Shown piece after piece: positions 21,488 through 29,797 of a DNA stretch of 35,858 nucleotides (its first letter is position 1; every line of letters starts with the position of its first letter). The notes beneath the pieces are model-generated. The model saw nothing but the letters and a program-made list of their open reading frames with translations. It made no database searches and had not been told where the DNA came from. This DNA is from JAICYJ01 sp035695105 (GTDB lineage: Bacteria > Actinomycetota > Thermoleophilia > Gaiellales > JAICJC01): NCBI GenBank assembly GCA_035695105.1, contig DASSEV010000080.1:1-35858 (forward strand), in the 5' to 3' direction. Made by a program: the position numbers and the translations under genes.

Positions 21488-22516
21488 TCAGGCCGTCAGC
21501 TCCACCTGGTAATCGGTGTTCTCGTTCGGGTCGTAGCTGCCGAGGTTGTTCGCCGGGTCGCTGTCCTGGATGTTCACGAACCGGCCGTTCACCTCGCCGC
21601 CGTCGCTGTTGCTGCAGTAGGTCGGGTTGGTGACCGGACCGCAGCTCTCGATCACGAACCAGGCGAATCCGACCACCTTGATCTGCGCGCTCGTGCCGTT
21701 CGGCCAGGTCGTCCCGCCCGACAGGTTTGTCACGACCGGGATCAGCACCAGCTGCGGGCTGTTCTGATCGATGATCGTGTAGGTGTTGTTGCCGACCAGC
21801 TGCACGATCTGGTTGAACGACTTCCACTGCGTGATGCGGGCGTTCAGACCCTGCGCCGTCGGGCCGGTGTTGTTACCGGACTTGACGTCGATCGACTGTC
21901 CGAGCGTGATCCCGCATGGGATGAGGTCGCCGGAGATCTCCTCTTCGTACGGCGACGCGCCGTTCGGCGTCGGGCAGTTCGGCCCGTTCTCGTAGGGCAG
22001 CGACACCGCGCCGTTGTTCGCGTTGTGGCTGTTGTCCGTGTAGATCGGGTACGCGCCGCCGAGCGTGTAGTCGTTGCGCATCACGGCCCACGGCATCACC
22101 CGGTTGCTCGGCGCGAGCCCGGTGATCGACTTCACCGTCGCAATCGCCGACGCCTTGACCGTGACGCTGTTCTTGCCGAGCAGCTTCGCGAAGAAGCTGG
22201 GCGAGGTGCGGGTCACGGTCACCTTGACCGAGTCGTTGTTGGTCAGCGTGGTCGTGTTGCTGATCGAGACCGAGTCGCCGGCCTTCTTGTTCGTGTTGAA
22301 CTCGTTGTTGGCCGTGGTCTGTGCGGTGCCCCAGCTGACGGGCAGCACCGACGCGCCGGCCAGCGCGGCGGCGTCCGCGGACGCCTGCACCGAGCGCTTG
22401 TCCTGGTACCACATGCCGACGTCGATCGCCAGCCCGCACATTCCCAGCAGCACGAACATGAAGACGACGATCAAGACGAGCGCCTGACCTTGCTCGCTGC
22501 GACGAGCAGATGCCAT
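21488..22516 (-). CDS. TadG-like (Flp pilus-assembly TadE/G-like) surface protein
   Basis: 342 residues from ATG 22516. The N-terminus is the standard Tad anchor: SEQGQALVLIVVFMFVLLG, a single membrane helix, followed by AIDVGMWYQDKRSVQASADAAALAGA. The rest is an extracellular, Asn- and Thr-rich domain without recognised enzymatic motifs; six Cys (NCPTPNG, IPCG, ESCG, YCSN) could form disulfides. The low-GC, Asn-rich codon use differs from its neighbours, usual for surface proteins. No tad ATPase, prepilin peptidase or secretin lies nearby, so this is an isolated copy. A longer in-frame start at 22567 is less likely since AAGGGG lies upstream of 22516. Confidence 0.87.
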   Translation of the reverse strand: MASARRSEQGQALVLIVVFMFVLLGMCGLAIDVGMWYQDKRSVQASADAAALAGASVLPVSWGTAQTTANNEFNTNKKAGDSVSISNTTTLTNNDSVKVTVTRTSPSFFAKLLGKNSVTVKASAIATVKSITGLAPSNRVMPWAVMRNDYTLGGAYPIYTDNSHNANNGAVSLPYENGPNCPTPNGASPYEEEISGDLIPCGITLGQSIDVKSGNNTGPTAQGLNARITQWKSFNQIVQLVGNNTYTIIDQNSPQLVLIPVVTNLSGGTTWPNGTSAQIKVVGFAWFVIESCGPVTNPTYCSNSDGGEVNGRFVNIQDSDPANNLGSYDPNENTDYQVELTA

Positions 22517-22541
22517 CCTGTCCACCCCTTGTAAGACCCCG

Positions 22542-22561
22542 GAAGGGCGCCCCAGCCCTTC
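22542..22561. promoter_or_regulatory. Leader hairpin of the TadG-like gene
   Basis: GAAGGGC (22542-22548) pairs with GCCCTTC (22555-22561), loop 6, about 25 bases upstream of the ATG at 22516. Could stabilise the mRNA or attenuate it. No convincing promoter boxes seen. Confidence 0.35.
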
Positions 22562-22643
22562 TCTCACCCATAGATCGGCCGAAACGCCGAAAAATCCAAT
22601 GACCCGAGTGGGGATGGATCGATACCGGTTCGGGTGAATTGGC

Positions 22644-22649
22644 TACCGT
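22644..22649 (+). promoter_or_regulatory. -10 box for leaderless GNAT gene
   Basis: TACCGT, 7 bases before the ATG at 22657. Decides between TTG 22639, GTG 22648 and ATG 22657 in favour of the last. Confidence 0.5.
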
Positions 22650-22656
22650 GCGCCGG

Positions 22657-23145
22657 ATGCGGGTCGAGCCGGTCGCCGAGGGCCAGTACGACGACCTGGC
22701 GGAGCTGACCGTCGCCGCCTACCGCGCGCTCGCCGGCCGGCCGCCGTCGGCCGAGTACGAGGCGGTGCTGCGCGACGTCGCCGCCCGCGCCCGGGGTGCA
22801 GCCGTGCTGGTCGCGATCGACGACGAGGGCACCCTGCTCGGCGGGGTCACCTACGTTGCCGACCCGGCCAACCGCTACGCCGAGTTCGACGGCGACGACC
22901 AGGCAGGCTTCCGGATGTTGGCGGTGCGGCCGGACGCGCAGGGGCGCGGGGTGGGGGCCGCCCTGGTCGAGGCCTGCATCGAGCTCGCCCGCGGTGACGG
23001 TAAGCGCCAGCTCACGCTCTACACGACGCGCTCGATGGCGGCGGCGCACCGCCTGTACGACCGGTTCGGCTTCCGCCGCGCGCCCGAGTTCGACATGATT
23101 GTCGAGGAGCGGCTGGAGCTGCTCTCGTACGTTCTTGACCTGTAG
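22657..23145 (+). CDS. GNAT-family N-acetyltransferase
   Basis: 162 residues. Transfers an acyl group from acyl-CoA to an amine; substrate unknown. The core acetyl-CoA site is GFRMLAVRPDAQGRGVGAALVEA (motif A, RxxGxG/A with QGRGVG), followed by LYTTRSMAAAHRLYDRFGFRRAPEFD, the motif B helix-strand. Length is normal. The ribosome site of the next gene (GGAGG) starts at this gene's stop codon, so both are co-translated; it may modify or protect against the product handled by the CocE hydrolase, but that is speculation. Confidence 0.9.
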   Translation: MRVEPVAEGQYDDLAELTVAAYRALAGRPPSAEYEAVLRDVAARARGAAVLVAIDDEGTLLGGVTYVADPANRYAEFDGDDQAGFRMLAVRPDAQGRGVGAALVEACIELARGDGKRQLTLYTTRSMAAAHRLYDRFGFRRAPEFDMIVEERLELLSYVLDL

Positions 23146-23154
23146 GAGGTGCGT

Positions 23155-25176
23155 GTGGCCACCATCGCCCGCGACTATCCGCGCTCGGTGCGGGTGATCG
23201 AGAACACCTGGGTGCCGTTGTCCGACGGGACGAAGCTGGCCGCCAAGATCTGGCTGCCCGAGGACGCGGAGAGCGACCCGGTGCCGGCCGTCTTCGAGTT
23301 CCTGCCCTACCGCAAGCGTGACGGGACGGCCCTGCGCGACGAGCTGCTCTACCCCTATCTGGCGGGCCACGGCTATGCCGGCGTCCGGGTCGACATGCGC
23401 GGCCACGGCGACTCCGACGGCATCCCCGAGGACGAGTACTCGCCCCAGGAGCAGGCCGACGGCCTGGAGGCGATCACCTGGATCGCCGAGCAGCCGTGGT
23501 GCACGGGCGCTGTGGGCATGCAGGGCATCTCGTGGGGCGGGTTCAACGGCCTGCAGATCGCCGCACTCCGCCCGCCCGCGCTGAAGGCGATCATCACGCT
23601 CTGTTCAACGGACGACCGCTACGCGGACGACGTCCACTACAAGGGTGGCCTGCCGCTCGGCATCGACATGCTGCACTGGGCGACCTACATGCTGCTGGCC
23701 AACGCCGAGCCGCCTGATCCCGACATCGTCGGCGACGACCGCTGGCGCGACCTCTGGCTCACCCGAATCGACGGATCCGACCCGCTGGCCGAGGTGTGGT
23801 TGTCGCACCAGCGCCGCGACGCCTACTGGAAGCATGGCTCCGTGATCGAGGATCACTCGGCGATCGAGTGCGCGGTCTATGCGGCGGGCGGCTGGCAGGA
23901 CGGCTACACGAACGCGATCCCGCGGCTGCTGGCCGGGCTGAACTGCCCGCGCAAGGGGCTGATCGGTCCGTGGGGCCATCTCTGGCCCCAGTCGGGATCC
24001 CCGCAGCCGGCAATCGGCTTCCTGCAGGAGTGCATCCGCTGGTGGGATCACTGGCTGAAGGGCCGGGACACCGGGATCATGGAGGAGCCCATGCTGCGGG
24101 CGTGGGTGCAGGATTCCGTGCGGCCCTCGCCGACGCACGCCGAGCGGCCCGGACGGTGGGTGAGCGCCGACGGCTGGCCGCCCCCGTCGCGCACCGAGGC
24201 CTACCACCTCGATCCCGGCGGGCTGGCCGAGGTGCCGGGCGGGCGGGTGGAGCGCAGCATCGCCGGCCGGCAGACCTGCGGACTCGACGGAGGCGCCTGG
24301 TGCGGCCAGGGCGAGACGTCGGACGATCCCGACGACCAGCGTGCGGACGACGAGGCGTCGCTCACCTTCGACTCCGAGCCGCTTGCGGCCGACCTGCACG
24401 TGCTGGGAGAGCCGAAGGTGGTGCTCGAGCTCAGCAGCGACCGGCCGGTGGCGCTGGTCGCCGTGCGGCTGTGCGAGGTGTTCCCCGACGGCGCGTCCAA
24501 GCTCGTGACGCGACAGATCCTGAACCTCTGCCACCGCGACTCCCACGAGCACCCGGAGCCGCTCGAGCCGGGCAGCTGGTACTCCGTCGACATCAAGCTG
24601 GATGCGATCGGCCATGTCGTCGCAGCAGGCAACAGCCTGCGCGTGGCGATCTCGCCGACGTACTGGCCGTGGGCGTGGCCGTCGCCGGAGCCGGTGACGC
24701 TGACCGTGGCGTCCGGCGAGGGCTCCCGCATCGAGCTGCCGGCGATCGACCCGCAGATGGGCGACGACGCGCCGCCGTTCGGGCCGGCGGTCCGGGCCGA
24801 GCCGCTGCCCGTCGAGCGGATCGCCGAGGGTGAGACGTCGCGGCGCATCGTGCGGGATCCGGAGACCGGCCGCACCGACCTGCACTTCCTGTGGGATTCC
24901 GGCGGTCATCTGGTGTATCCCCACGGCCTGCGCGAGCTGGCCGAGAACGAGGCGGTGTACTCCATCGTCGAGGGCGATCCGCTGTCGGCGGAGGTGCGGT
25001 GCTTCCAGGCGATCGAGTACCAGCGCGGTGAACACCACGTGCGGGTCGAGGCGCGCGCGCGGATGACCTGCGACCGAGAGAGCTTCCTGCTCGAGCACGA
25101 GCTGACCGCCGCCGAGCGCGGTGAGCGGGTGCGGGAGCGGACATGGACGGAGCGGATCCCCCGTGACCTCTGCTGA
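23155..25176 (+). CDS. CocE/NonD family alpha/beta hydrolase (X-Pro dipeptidyl-peptidase type)
   Basis: 673 residues. Serine hydrolase: nucleophile Ser126 in QGISWGG, Asp249 in GGWQDGY and His275 in GPWGHLWP, in family order. The first 300 residues are the alpha/beta fold with cap (LPYRKRDGT, RVDMRGHGDSDG); the middle is the jelly-roll domain characteristic of CocE and PepX (GEPKVVLELSSD, VRLCEVFPDG, LRVAISPTYWPWAWPSPE). A further 130 residues after this jelly roll are unusual for CocE and unidentified. GTG 23155 is preferred to GTG 23149 because GGAGG at 23145-23149 then has a 5-base spacing. Activity on esters, amides or X-Pro peptides is possible. Confidence 0.92.
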   Translation: MATIARDYPRSVRVIENTWVPLSDGTKLAAKIWLPEDAESDPVPAVFEFLPYRKRDGTALRDELLYPYLAGHGYAGVRVDMRGHGDSDGIPEDEYSPQEQADGLEAITWIAEQPWCTGAVGMQGISWGGFNGLQIAALRPPALKAIITLCSTDDRYADDVHYKGGLPLGIDMLHWATYMLLANAEPPDPDIVGDDRWRDLWLTRIDGSDPLAEVWLSHQRRDAYWKHGSVIEDHSAIECAVYAAGGWQDGYTNAIPRLLAGLNCPRKGLIGPWGHLWPQSGSPQPAIGFLQECIRWWDHWLKGRDTGIMEEPMLRAWVQDSVRPSPTHAERPGRWVSADGWPPPSRTEAYHLDPGGLAEVPGGRVERSIAGRQTCGLDGGAWCGQGETSDDPDDQRADDEASLTFDSEPLAADLHVLGEPKVVLELSSDRPVALVAVRLCEVFPDGASKLVTRQILNLCHRDSHEHPEPLEPGSWYSVDIKLDAIGHVVAAGNSLRVAISPTYWPWAWPSPEPVTLTVASGEGSRIELPAIDPQMGDDAPPFGPAVRAEPLPVERIAEGETSRRIVRDPETGRTDLHFLWDSGGHLVYPHGLRELAENEAVYSIVEGDPLSAEVRCFQAIEYQRGEHHVRVEARARMTCDRESFLLEHELTAAERGERVRERTWTERIPRDLC

Positions 25177-25921
25177 CGCGGGTCGGGTGGCGCTGGTCAC
25201 GGGCGCAGGACGGGGCATCGGGAAGGCGACCGCCCTGCTGCTGGCGGAGCGCGGGTTCCGCGTGATGGCGACCGCGCGTTCGGCGGATGAGCTCGCGCAG
25301 CTCGGCCTCGACTACGTCACGGGCGACGTGTCGGTGCGCGAGGACTGCGAGCGGGTTGTCGCCGAGACGCGCGAGCGGCTCGGCCCAATCTCCGTGCTGG
25401 TCAACAACGCGGGCTTCGGCTCGGCGGCCGAGCAGGAGATCTGGCAGCAGGATGTGGACGCGTGGCGGCGGAGCCTGGCCGTGAACCTGGACGGCCCGTT
25501 CTACCTCTGCCGCGCCGCTGTCGGCGGCATGGTCGAGCAGCGCTACGGCCGCTGTGTGTTTGTCAGCTCGACCGCCGGCGTGGTGGCCGAGGCGCGGATG
25601 ACGGCGTACTGCTCGTCGAAGGCGGGGCTGCTCGGGCTGATGCGCGGCGTGGCGCAGGACGCCGGGCCGTTCAGCGTCACCTCGAACGCGGTGCTCCCCG
25701 GATGGGTGCGCACGGAGATGGCGGAGGTGTCGGCGCGGGACGAGGCGGAGCGCCGGGGCATCGACGCCGAGCAGATCTGGACGGAACGGGCTGCGACCTA
25801 TCCGCTCGGCCGCGTCGTCACCCCACAGGAGGTGGCCGAGACGATCGCCTTCCTGAGCAGCGCCGCGTCGGGCGGGATCAACGGCGAGGAGATCACCGTC
25901 GCGCTGGGGAGCACCTGGTAG
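25163..25921 (+). CDS. Short-chain dehydrogenase/reductase
   Basis: 252 residues, classical SDR. Cofactor loop VTGAGRGIGKA, structural NNAG, catalytic Ser in VSSTAG, and YCSSK (YxxxK). The C-terminal region has VLPGWVRTEMAE and FLSSAASGGINGEEITVALGS, as in FabG-like ketoreductases. After the first strand an Ala-Arg follows (MATARS), suggesting NADP(H). GTG 25163 begins 14 bases inside the end of the CocE gene, so they are coupled. Substrate not deducible. Confidence 0.92.
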   Translation: MTSADAGRVALVTGAGRGIGKATALLLAERGFRVMATARSADELAQLGLDYVTGDVSVREDCERVVAETRERLGPISVLVNNAGFGSAAEQEIWQQDVDAWRRSLAVNLDGPFYLCRAAVGGMVEQRYGRCVFVSSTAGVVAEARMTAYCSSKAGLLGLMRGVAQDAGPFSVTSNAVLPGWVRTEMAEVSARDEAERRGIDAEQIWTERAATYPLGRVVTPQEVAETIAFLSSAASGGINGEEITVALGSTW

Positions 25922-25977
25922 CGGATGCGGCCGGCGCTCGAGCTGGGCGTGACGGACACCGGTGAAACCGTGCCGCT

Positions 25978-27141
25978 GTGACCCGGCTGACGGCATACGT
26001 GTGCGGCCTGGTCGCGATCGACCTGGCGCTGTTCAGTGCGATCGTCCCGCTGCTTCCTCGGATATCCGACCGCCTCGACCTGTCCAAGGTCGAGTCGGGG
26101 GTGCTGCTCGGCTCGTTCAGCCTCGCCGTGGTGGTCGCCTCGGTACCGGTCGGTCACATGGCCGACAGGGCGGGCATGCGCGCCGTCACCGTGGCGGGCT
26201 CGCTGCTCACCGCCGCTGCGACCGCGATGTTCGCGCTCGGCGGATCGTTTCCGGTGCTGGTGCTATCACGCGCGGGGCAGGGCATCGGGTCGGCGGTGGC
26301 GTGGAGCGCGGGCCTCGCCTGGCTCGCCGCGCGAACGCCGCCGGAGCGCCGCGGAGCGGCGATCTCGCTCGCGAATGCGTCTGCCACGGGCGGCATGATC
26401 GCCGGGCCGCTCCTGGGCGGAGCGGTTGCCAGCGCGGTCGGTGTGCGGGCGGCCTTCCTCGGCGCCGCCGGCGTGTCGCTCGGGCTGGCCGGCTGGGGCC
26501 TCACCGAGGCTGATAGCCGCGCAAACGAGGAGCGCGAGACAAGCCTGCGCCCGGCCGTCCGCGCGGCGGCGCGCGAGCCGTGGATCGCGGTCAGCCTCGG
26601 CCTGATCGTGCTCGTCGCGCTCGTCGGCGGCACGCTGCAGGTGCTGATGCCGCTTCACCTCGGCGACGAGGGCGTGTCGCAGTCGTCGCTCGGCCTGCTC
26701 TACGCGCTGGGCGCGGTGATCGGCGCCGTCACCATCACCCTGACCGGCCGTGCCGGCGACCGACGCGGCCGGCTGCCGATCGCAAGGATCGCCTGCCCCC
26801 TGCTCGGAGCCGCGGTGGCCGTCCTGCTGTTGCCTCTTGGGACAGCGCTCTACGCAGCGATGCTCGTGCTGCTCGCGCCGATGCAGTCGGTGCTCTACGG
26901 CGTCGGCTACCCGCTCAGCGCGGACGGCGCCGATCGCGCTGGGCTCGGCCATGGGCTGGTGCTCGGGCTGGTCAACCTGATCTGGGGCGTTGGCGCGGTG
27001 GTGGGGCCGGTGGCCGGCGCGGCCGTGGCCGATGCGCTGGGCGACCGCGCTGCCTACGCCGCCCTGGTGGCGCTCAGCTTCGCGATGGGCGCTGCGGTCA
27101 CCCGGGTGTCGTCGCGGTCGGCGCCGGCCGCGACCCTCTAG
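25978..27141 (+). CDS. MFS transporter
   Basis: 387 residues with about 12 helices. Motif A after helix 2 is VGHMADRAGMRAV, and its second-half counterpart TGRAGDRRGRLPI. The sequence ASATGGMIAGPLLGG fits antiporter motif C in helix 5, a mark of drug/proton exporters of 12-helix type. GTG 25978; no -10 or Shine-Dalgarno sequence is evident, so it probably depends on transcription from the SDR gene 57 bases upstream. The stop TAG forms part of the -10 box of the next gene. Confidence 0.87.
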   Translation: MTRLTAYVCGLVAIDLALFSAIVPLLPRISDRLDLSKVESGVLLGSFSLAVVVASVPVGHMADRAGMRAVTVAGSLLTAAATAMFALGGSFPVLVLSRAGQGIGSAVAWSAGLAWLAARTPPERRGAAISLANASATGGMIAGPLLGGAVASAVGVRAAFLGAAGVSLGLAGWGLTEADSRANEERETSLRPAVRAAAREPWIAVSLGLIVLVALVGGTLQVLMPLHLGDEGVSQSSLGLLYALGAVIGAVTITLTGRAGDRRGRLPIARIACPLLGAAVAVLLLPLGTALYAAMLVLLAPMQSVLYGVGYPLSADGADRAGLGHGLVLGLVNLIWGVGAVVGPVAGAAVADALGDRAAYAALVALSFAMGAAVTRVSSRSAPAATL

Positions 27142-27144
27142 GCT
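27139..27144 (+). promoter_or_regulatory. -10 box for leaderless glycosyltransferase gene
   Basis: TAGGCT, 6 bases before the GTG at 27151; its TAG is also the stop codon of the MFS gene. Confidence 0.5.
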
Positions 27145-27150
27145 GCCGCC

Positions 27151-28137
27151 GTGCGGATCCTGCTGGTCTCGAACATGTACCCGACCGCCGAGCGGCCGGA
27201 CTACGGCGTGTTCGTGAAGCGCCTCGCCGACGCGCTGCGAGATCGCGGGCACGAGGTCGACGAGGCCGTGCTGGGCCCGGGCGCGCGCGGCCTCGTGGCA
27301 ACGCCGCGTGCCTACCTCGGTCTGCTCCGGCGGACTCGCTCGCTCGCGCGCCGGGGGAGGCCGCAGGTGATCTACGCCCACTACCTGATTCCCACGGGAC
27401 TGGTGGCGCTGGCCGGTGGCGCTCCCTTCGTTATCACCGCTCACGGGAGTGACGTTGCCAACGTCGGCACCATCCCGCTCGTCGGACCGCTGACACGCCG
27501 GGTGATCGGGCGCGCCCGCGCGGTGATCTGCGTGTCGGCCTACCTGGCCGAGCGGCTGCCGTCGCAGCCCCGGCGGCTCGAGGTGATCGACTGCGGCGTC
27601 GACACGGAGCTGTTCACACCCGCTCCGCGCGAGCCCGGCGAGGGGCCGCGGTTCCTGACGGTCGGCAGCCTGATCGAGCGCAAGAACGTGGGCCGGCTGA
27701 TCGAAGCCTTCGCGCAGCTGGGGGAGGGGTCGCTGACGATCGTCGGTTCCGGCCCGCTGGAGGCTGACTTGCGAGCCTCCGCGCCTCCCGGCGTCACGTT
27801 CCTTGGACGGGTGCCGCCGCAGCGCATCCCCGAGCTGTACCGCGAGCACGATGTGTACTGCCAGACGAGCCTGGTGGAGGCGCAGGGCCAGGCACTGCTG
27901 GAGGCTCTGGCGACGGCGCGACCGGTGGTCGCCACCCGGGTGGGCGGGCCCCCCGAATACGTCAGCGATGGCGCCGGCGTGCTGGTCGACCCGCTGGACG
28001 TGGACGACATCGCCGCCGGCATGCGGCGGGCCGCGTCGCTGCCGGTGCCGTGCGAGGCGGCCCGCGCCGTCGCCGAGCAGCACTCGATCGCGGTCTCGGC
28101 GGCCAGGATCGAGCAGCTGCTCGAGGAGGTATCCTGA
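27151..28137 (+). CDS. Glycosyltransferase family 4 (GT-B)
   Basis: 328 residues. N-terminal MRILLVSNMYPTAERPDYGVFV is the GT4 acceptor-domain opening with the Gly-rich turn; AHYLIPTGLVAL and ITAHGSDV continue it. The C-terminal half has LTVGSLIERKNVGRLIEAF (donor-binding), and EAQGQALLE, the E-x7-E motif that binds the sugar nucleotide, followed by ARPVVATRVGGPPEYV. Retaining glycosyl transfer from NDP-sugar to a lipid or polysaccharide acceptor at the membrane is likely. Shorter than average (usually 370-400) but complete. Confidence 0.93.
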   Translation: MRILLVSNMYPTAERPDYGVFVKRLADALRDRGHEVDEAVLGPGARGLVATPRAYLGLLRRTRSLARRGRPQVIYAHYLIPTGLVALAGGAPFVITAHGSDVANVGTIPLVGPLTRRVIGRARAVICVSAYLAERLPSQPRRLEVIDCGVDTELFTPAPREPGEGPRFLTVGSLIERKNVGRLIEAFAQLGEGSLTIVGSGPLEADLRASAPPGVTFLGRVPPQRIPELYREHDVYCQTSLVEAQGQALLEALATARPVVATRVGGPPEYVSDGAGVLVDPLDVDDIAAGMRRAASLPVPCEAARAVAEQHSIAVSAARIEQLLEEVS

Positions 28138-28144
28138 GCGGGCA

Positions 28145-28573
28145 ATGGCGGATCCCGGGATCGTGCTCGCGGGAGGCATCGGCGCCGGCGCCCTGCTCCT
28201 GGCGGGTGCACGGACGCGCCGCGGCGTGCGCGGCCCCGATCGGATCCCGCCGGAGCAGCTGGGACTGGAGCGGATCCCGCCGCTGGGCGCCTTCGTCCAG
28301 TACTCGGTGCCCGGGAACCCGGCCTGCCGCGTCTCGCTGAACCGGCTCGCCGCCGAGGTCGCGCCGCATCGCGGCCGGGCGACGGTCGTGGAGCTGCATG
28401 ACCGGCCGCCGGCCGGGGTGGGCGTGCCAACGGTGCTCTACGTCGACCGGACTGGCGCGGTGGTGCGCCGCTGGTCCCGCCCGCCGGCCCGCGAGGAGCT
28501 GGCCGCGCTGCTCGGGCCGGCGCCGATCAGCTCTGTGAGAGCTGGTCGATGCTCGCCAGCCGCCGTTCGATGA
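28145..28573 (+). CDS. Thioredoxin-fold membrane-anchored protein without CxxC
   Basis: 142 residues. Residues 5-18 form a short hydrophobic anchor (IVLAGGIGAGALLLAG). The rest follows the actinobacterial thioredoxin-like outline: GAFVQYSVPGNPACRVSLNRLA, where the CxxC motif has become NPAC with one Cys left, then VPTVLYVDRTGAVVRRW containing the cis-Pro before the strand, and REELAALLG. Disulfide exchange by a two-Cys mechanism is impossible; a mono-Cys or binding role is more likely. TATCCT ends 9 bases before the ATG. Its last 47 bases overlap the convergent small helical gene. Confidence 0.65.
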   Translation: MADPGIVLAGGIGAGALLLAGARTRRGVRGPDRIPPEQLGLERIPPLGAFVQYSVPGNPACRVSLNRLAAEVAPHRGRATVVELHDRPPAGVGVPTVLYVDRTGAVVRRWSRPPAREELAALLGPAPISSVRAGRCSPAAVR

Positions 28574-28745
28574 ACGGGCGGAAGCGGTCGGCGACGCCGG
28601 CCTCCTCGGCCAGGCGCAGCGCCTGCTCGAAGGTGCCGCGCGCCTTCGCGAACTTGTCGTCGCCGCCCTGCTTGAGCCGGTTGTCGCCGACGATGATCAG
28701 CTTCTTGACTCGCTCGGCGGCCTGCTCGGGATCGATCGCGGACAC
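28527..28745 (-). CDS. Small helical protein of unknown function
   Basis: 72 residues, GTG at 28745 chosen by the TATCCT box 6 bases upstream. It is highly charged and predicted all-helical: EQAAERVKKLIIVGDNRLKQ, then FAKARGTFEQALRLAEEAGV and FIERRLASIDQL. The middle helices have a TPR-like A/G pattern (KARGTFEQALRLAEEAG), so it may be a single TPR-like helical hairpin that binds a partner protein. Divergent from selD by 31 bases. Confidence 0.65.
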   Translation of the reverse strand: MSAIDPEQAAERVKKLIIVGDNRLKQGGDDKFAKARGTFEQALRLAEEAGVADRFRPFIERRLASIDQLSQS

Positions 28746-28751
28746 CCGCTG

Positions 28752-28770
28752 AGGATACCGGCGGTACGCT
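28752..28770. promoter_or_regulatory. Divergent -10 boxes of the helical-protein gene and selD
   Basis: Minus strand TATCCT (28757-28752), 6 bases before GTG 28745; plus strand TACGCT (28765-28770), 6 bases before GTG 28777. Both promoters fit in a 31-base gap and would be leaderless; their upstream elements must lie within the opposite gene. Confidence 0.55.
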
Positions 28771-28776
28771 GCCGGT

Positions 28777-29790
28777 GTGGCGACCCAGATCCGTCTCACC
28801 GAGCTGTCCCACGGCGCCGGCTGTGCCTGCAAGCTGCCCGCGGGGTCGCTGTCGGCGGTGCTGGCGGGGATGCCGGCCGCGGCACGGCCACCGGATCTGC
28901 TGGTCGGCAACGAGTCGCTCGACGACGCCGCCGTGTGGCGGATCTCGGACGACGTCGTACTGGTGACGACGATCGATTTCTTCACGCCGATCGTCGACGA
29001 CCCGTACACGTTCGGGCGAATCGCGGCGACCAACGCGATCTCGGACATCTACGCGATGGGCGCGCGGCCGGCGTTCGCGCTGAACGTGGTGGCCTTCCCG
29101 AAGGCGCTGCCGATGGAGCTGCTGGGTGAGATCCTGCGCGGCGGGGCGGAGGTGGCCGGACGGGCGGGCGTGGCGATCGCGGGCGGGCATTCGATCGACG
29201 ACGCCGAGCCGAAATACGGCATGGCGGTGACCGGGTTCGCGCATCCCGACCGGATCTGGCGGAACACCGGCGGACGGGCGGGCGACGTGCTGGTGTTCAG
29301 CAAGCGGATCGGGACGGGCATCGTGGCGACTGCGATCAAGCGCGGGGAGGGCGAGCCGGACGTGGTGGATGCGGCGGTTGAGTCGATGACGACGCTGAAC
29401 GACCGGGCTGCGGAGCAGCTTGCCGAGGCGGAGCCGCACGCGGTGACCGACGTGACGGGCTTCGGGCTGGTGGGGCACGCGCGCGAGCTGGCCGCCGGGG
29501 CGGGGCTGCAGGCACGGCTGCGGCTGGAGGCGGTGCCGCTGCTGCCGGGCGTGCGCGAGCTGGTGGAGGCGGGGGTGGTTCCGGGCGGTACGCGGACGAA
29601 CCTGGAGCTGGCGGGCGCGTACGCGACGTTCGGGGAGCGGCTGAGCGAGACCGACCGGCTGATCGCGTGCGACGCGCAGACCTCGGGCGGGCTGCTGGCG
29701 GCGGTGTCGGCGGAGGCGGCGGAGCGGCTGGGTTGGCCGGTGGTGGGTGAGCTCGCCGACGGGCCGGCGGGGACCGTGTTGGTAGACTGA
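28777..29790 (+). CDS. selD: Selenide, water dikinase
   Basis: 337 residues. Makes selenophosphate from selenide and ATP, the selenium donor for selenocysteine and 2-selenouridine. The N-terminal SHGAGCACKL carries the catalytic Cys16 and Lys19; both Cys are ordinary TGT/TGC codons, not TGA. The AIRS-type core includes DDAAVWRISDDVVLVTTIDFFTPIVDDP, AATNAISDIYAMGARP, GGHSIDD, DVTGFGLVGHA and CDAQTSGGLL. No selA, selB, tRNA-Sec or selU is present in the window. Leaderless GTG start, as argued from TACGCT upstream. Followed at 7 bases by secG. Confidence 0.95.
   Translation: MATQIRLTELSHGAGCACKLPAGSLSAVLAGMPAAARPPDLLVGNESLDDAAVWRISDDVVLVTTIDFFTPIVDDPYTFGRIAATNAISDIYAMGARPAFALNVVAFPKALPMELLGEILRGGAEVAGRAGVAIAGGHSIDDAEPKYGMAVTGFAHPDRIWRNTGGRAGDVLVFSKRIGTGIVATAIKRGEGEPDVVDAAVESMTTLNDRAAEQLAEAEPHAVTDVTGFGLVGHARELAAGAGLQARLRLEAVPLLPGVRELVEAGVVPGGTRTNLELAGAYATFGERLSETDRLIACDAQTSGGLLAAVSAEAAERLGWPVVGELADGPAGTVLVD
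29783..29788 (+). promoter_or_regulatory. -10 box for secG
   Basis: TAGACT, 9 bases before the secG ATG, overlapping the end of selD. Suggests secG can be transcribed separately with a leader of a few bases. Confidence 0.4.
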
Positions 29791-29797
29791 GCAGCCG

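Noticed and set aside
22517..22620. FliA/WhiG-type promoter (GCCGATCT) upstream of the TadG-like gene
   Set aside because: No TAAA-like -35 at the correct distance.
25163..25921. Minus-strand 467-codon frame opposite the SDR and CocE genes
   Set aside because: Shadow of the coding strand; the SDR motifs TGAGRGIG, NNAG and YxxxK are on the plus strand.
28777..28840. Selenocysteine in SelD
   Set aside because: Both Cys positions use TGT and TGC, not TGA.
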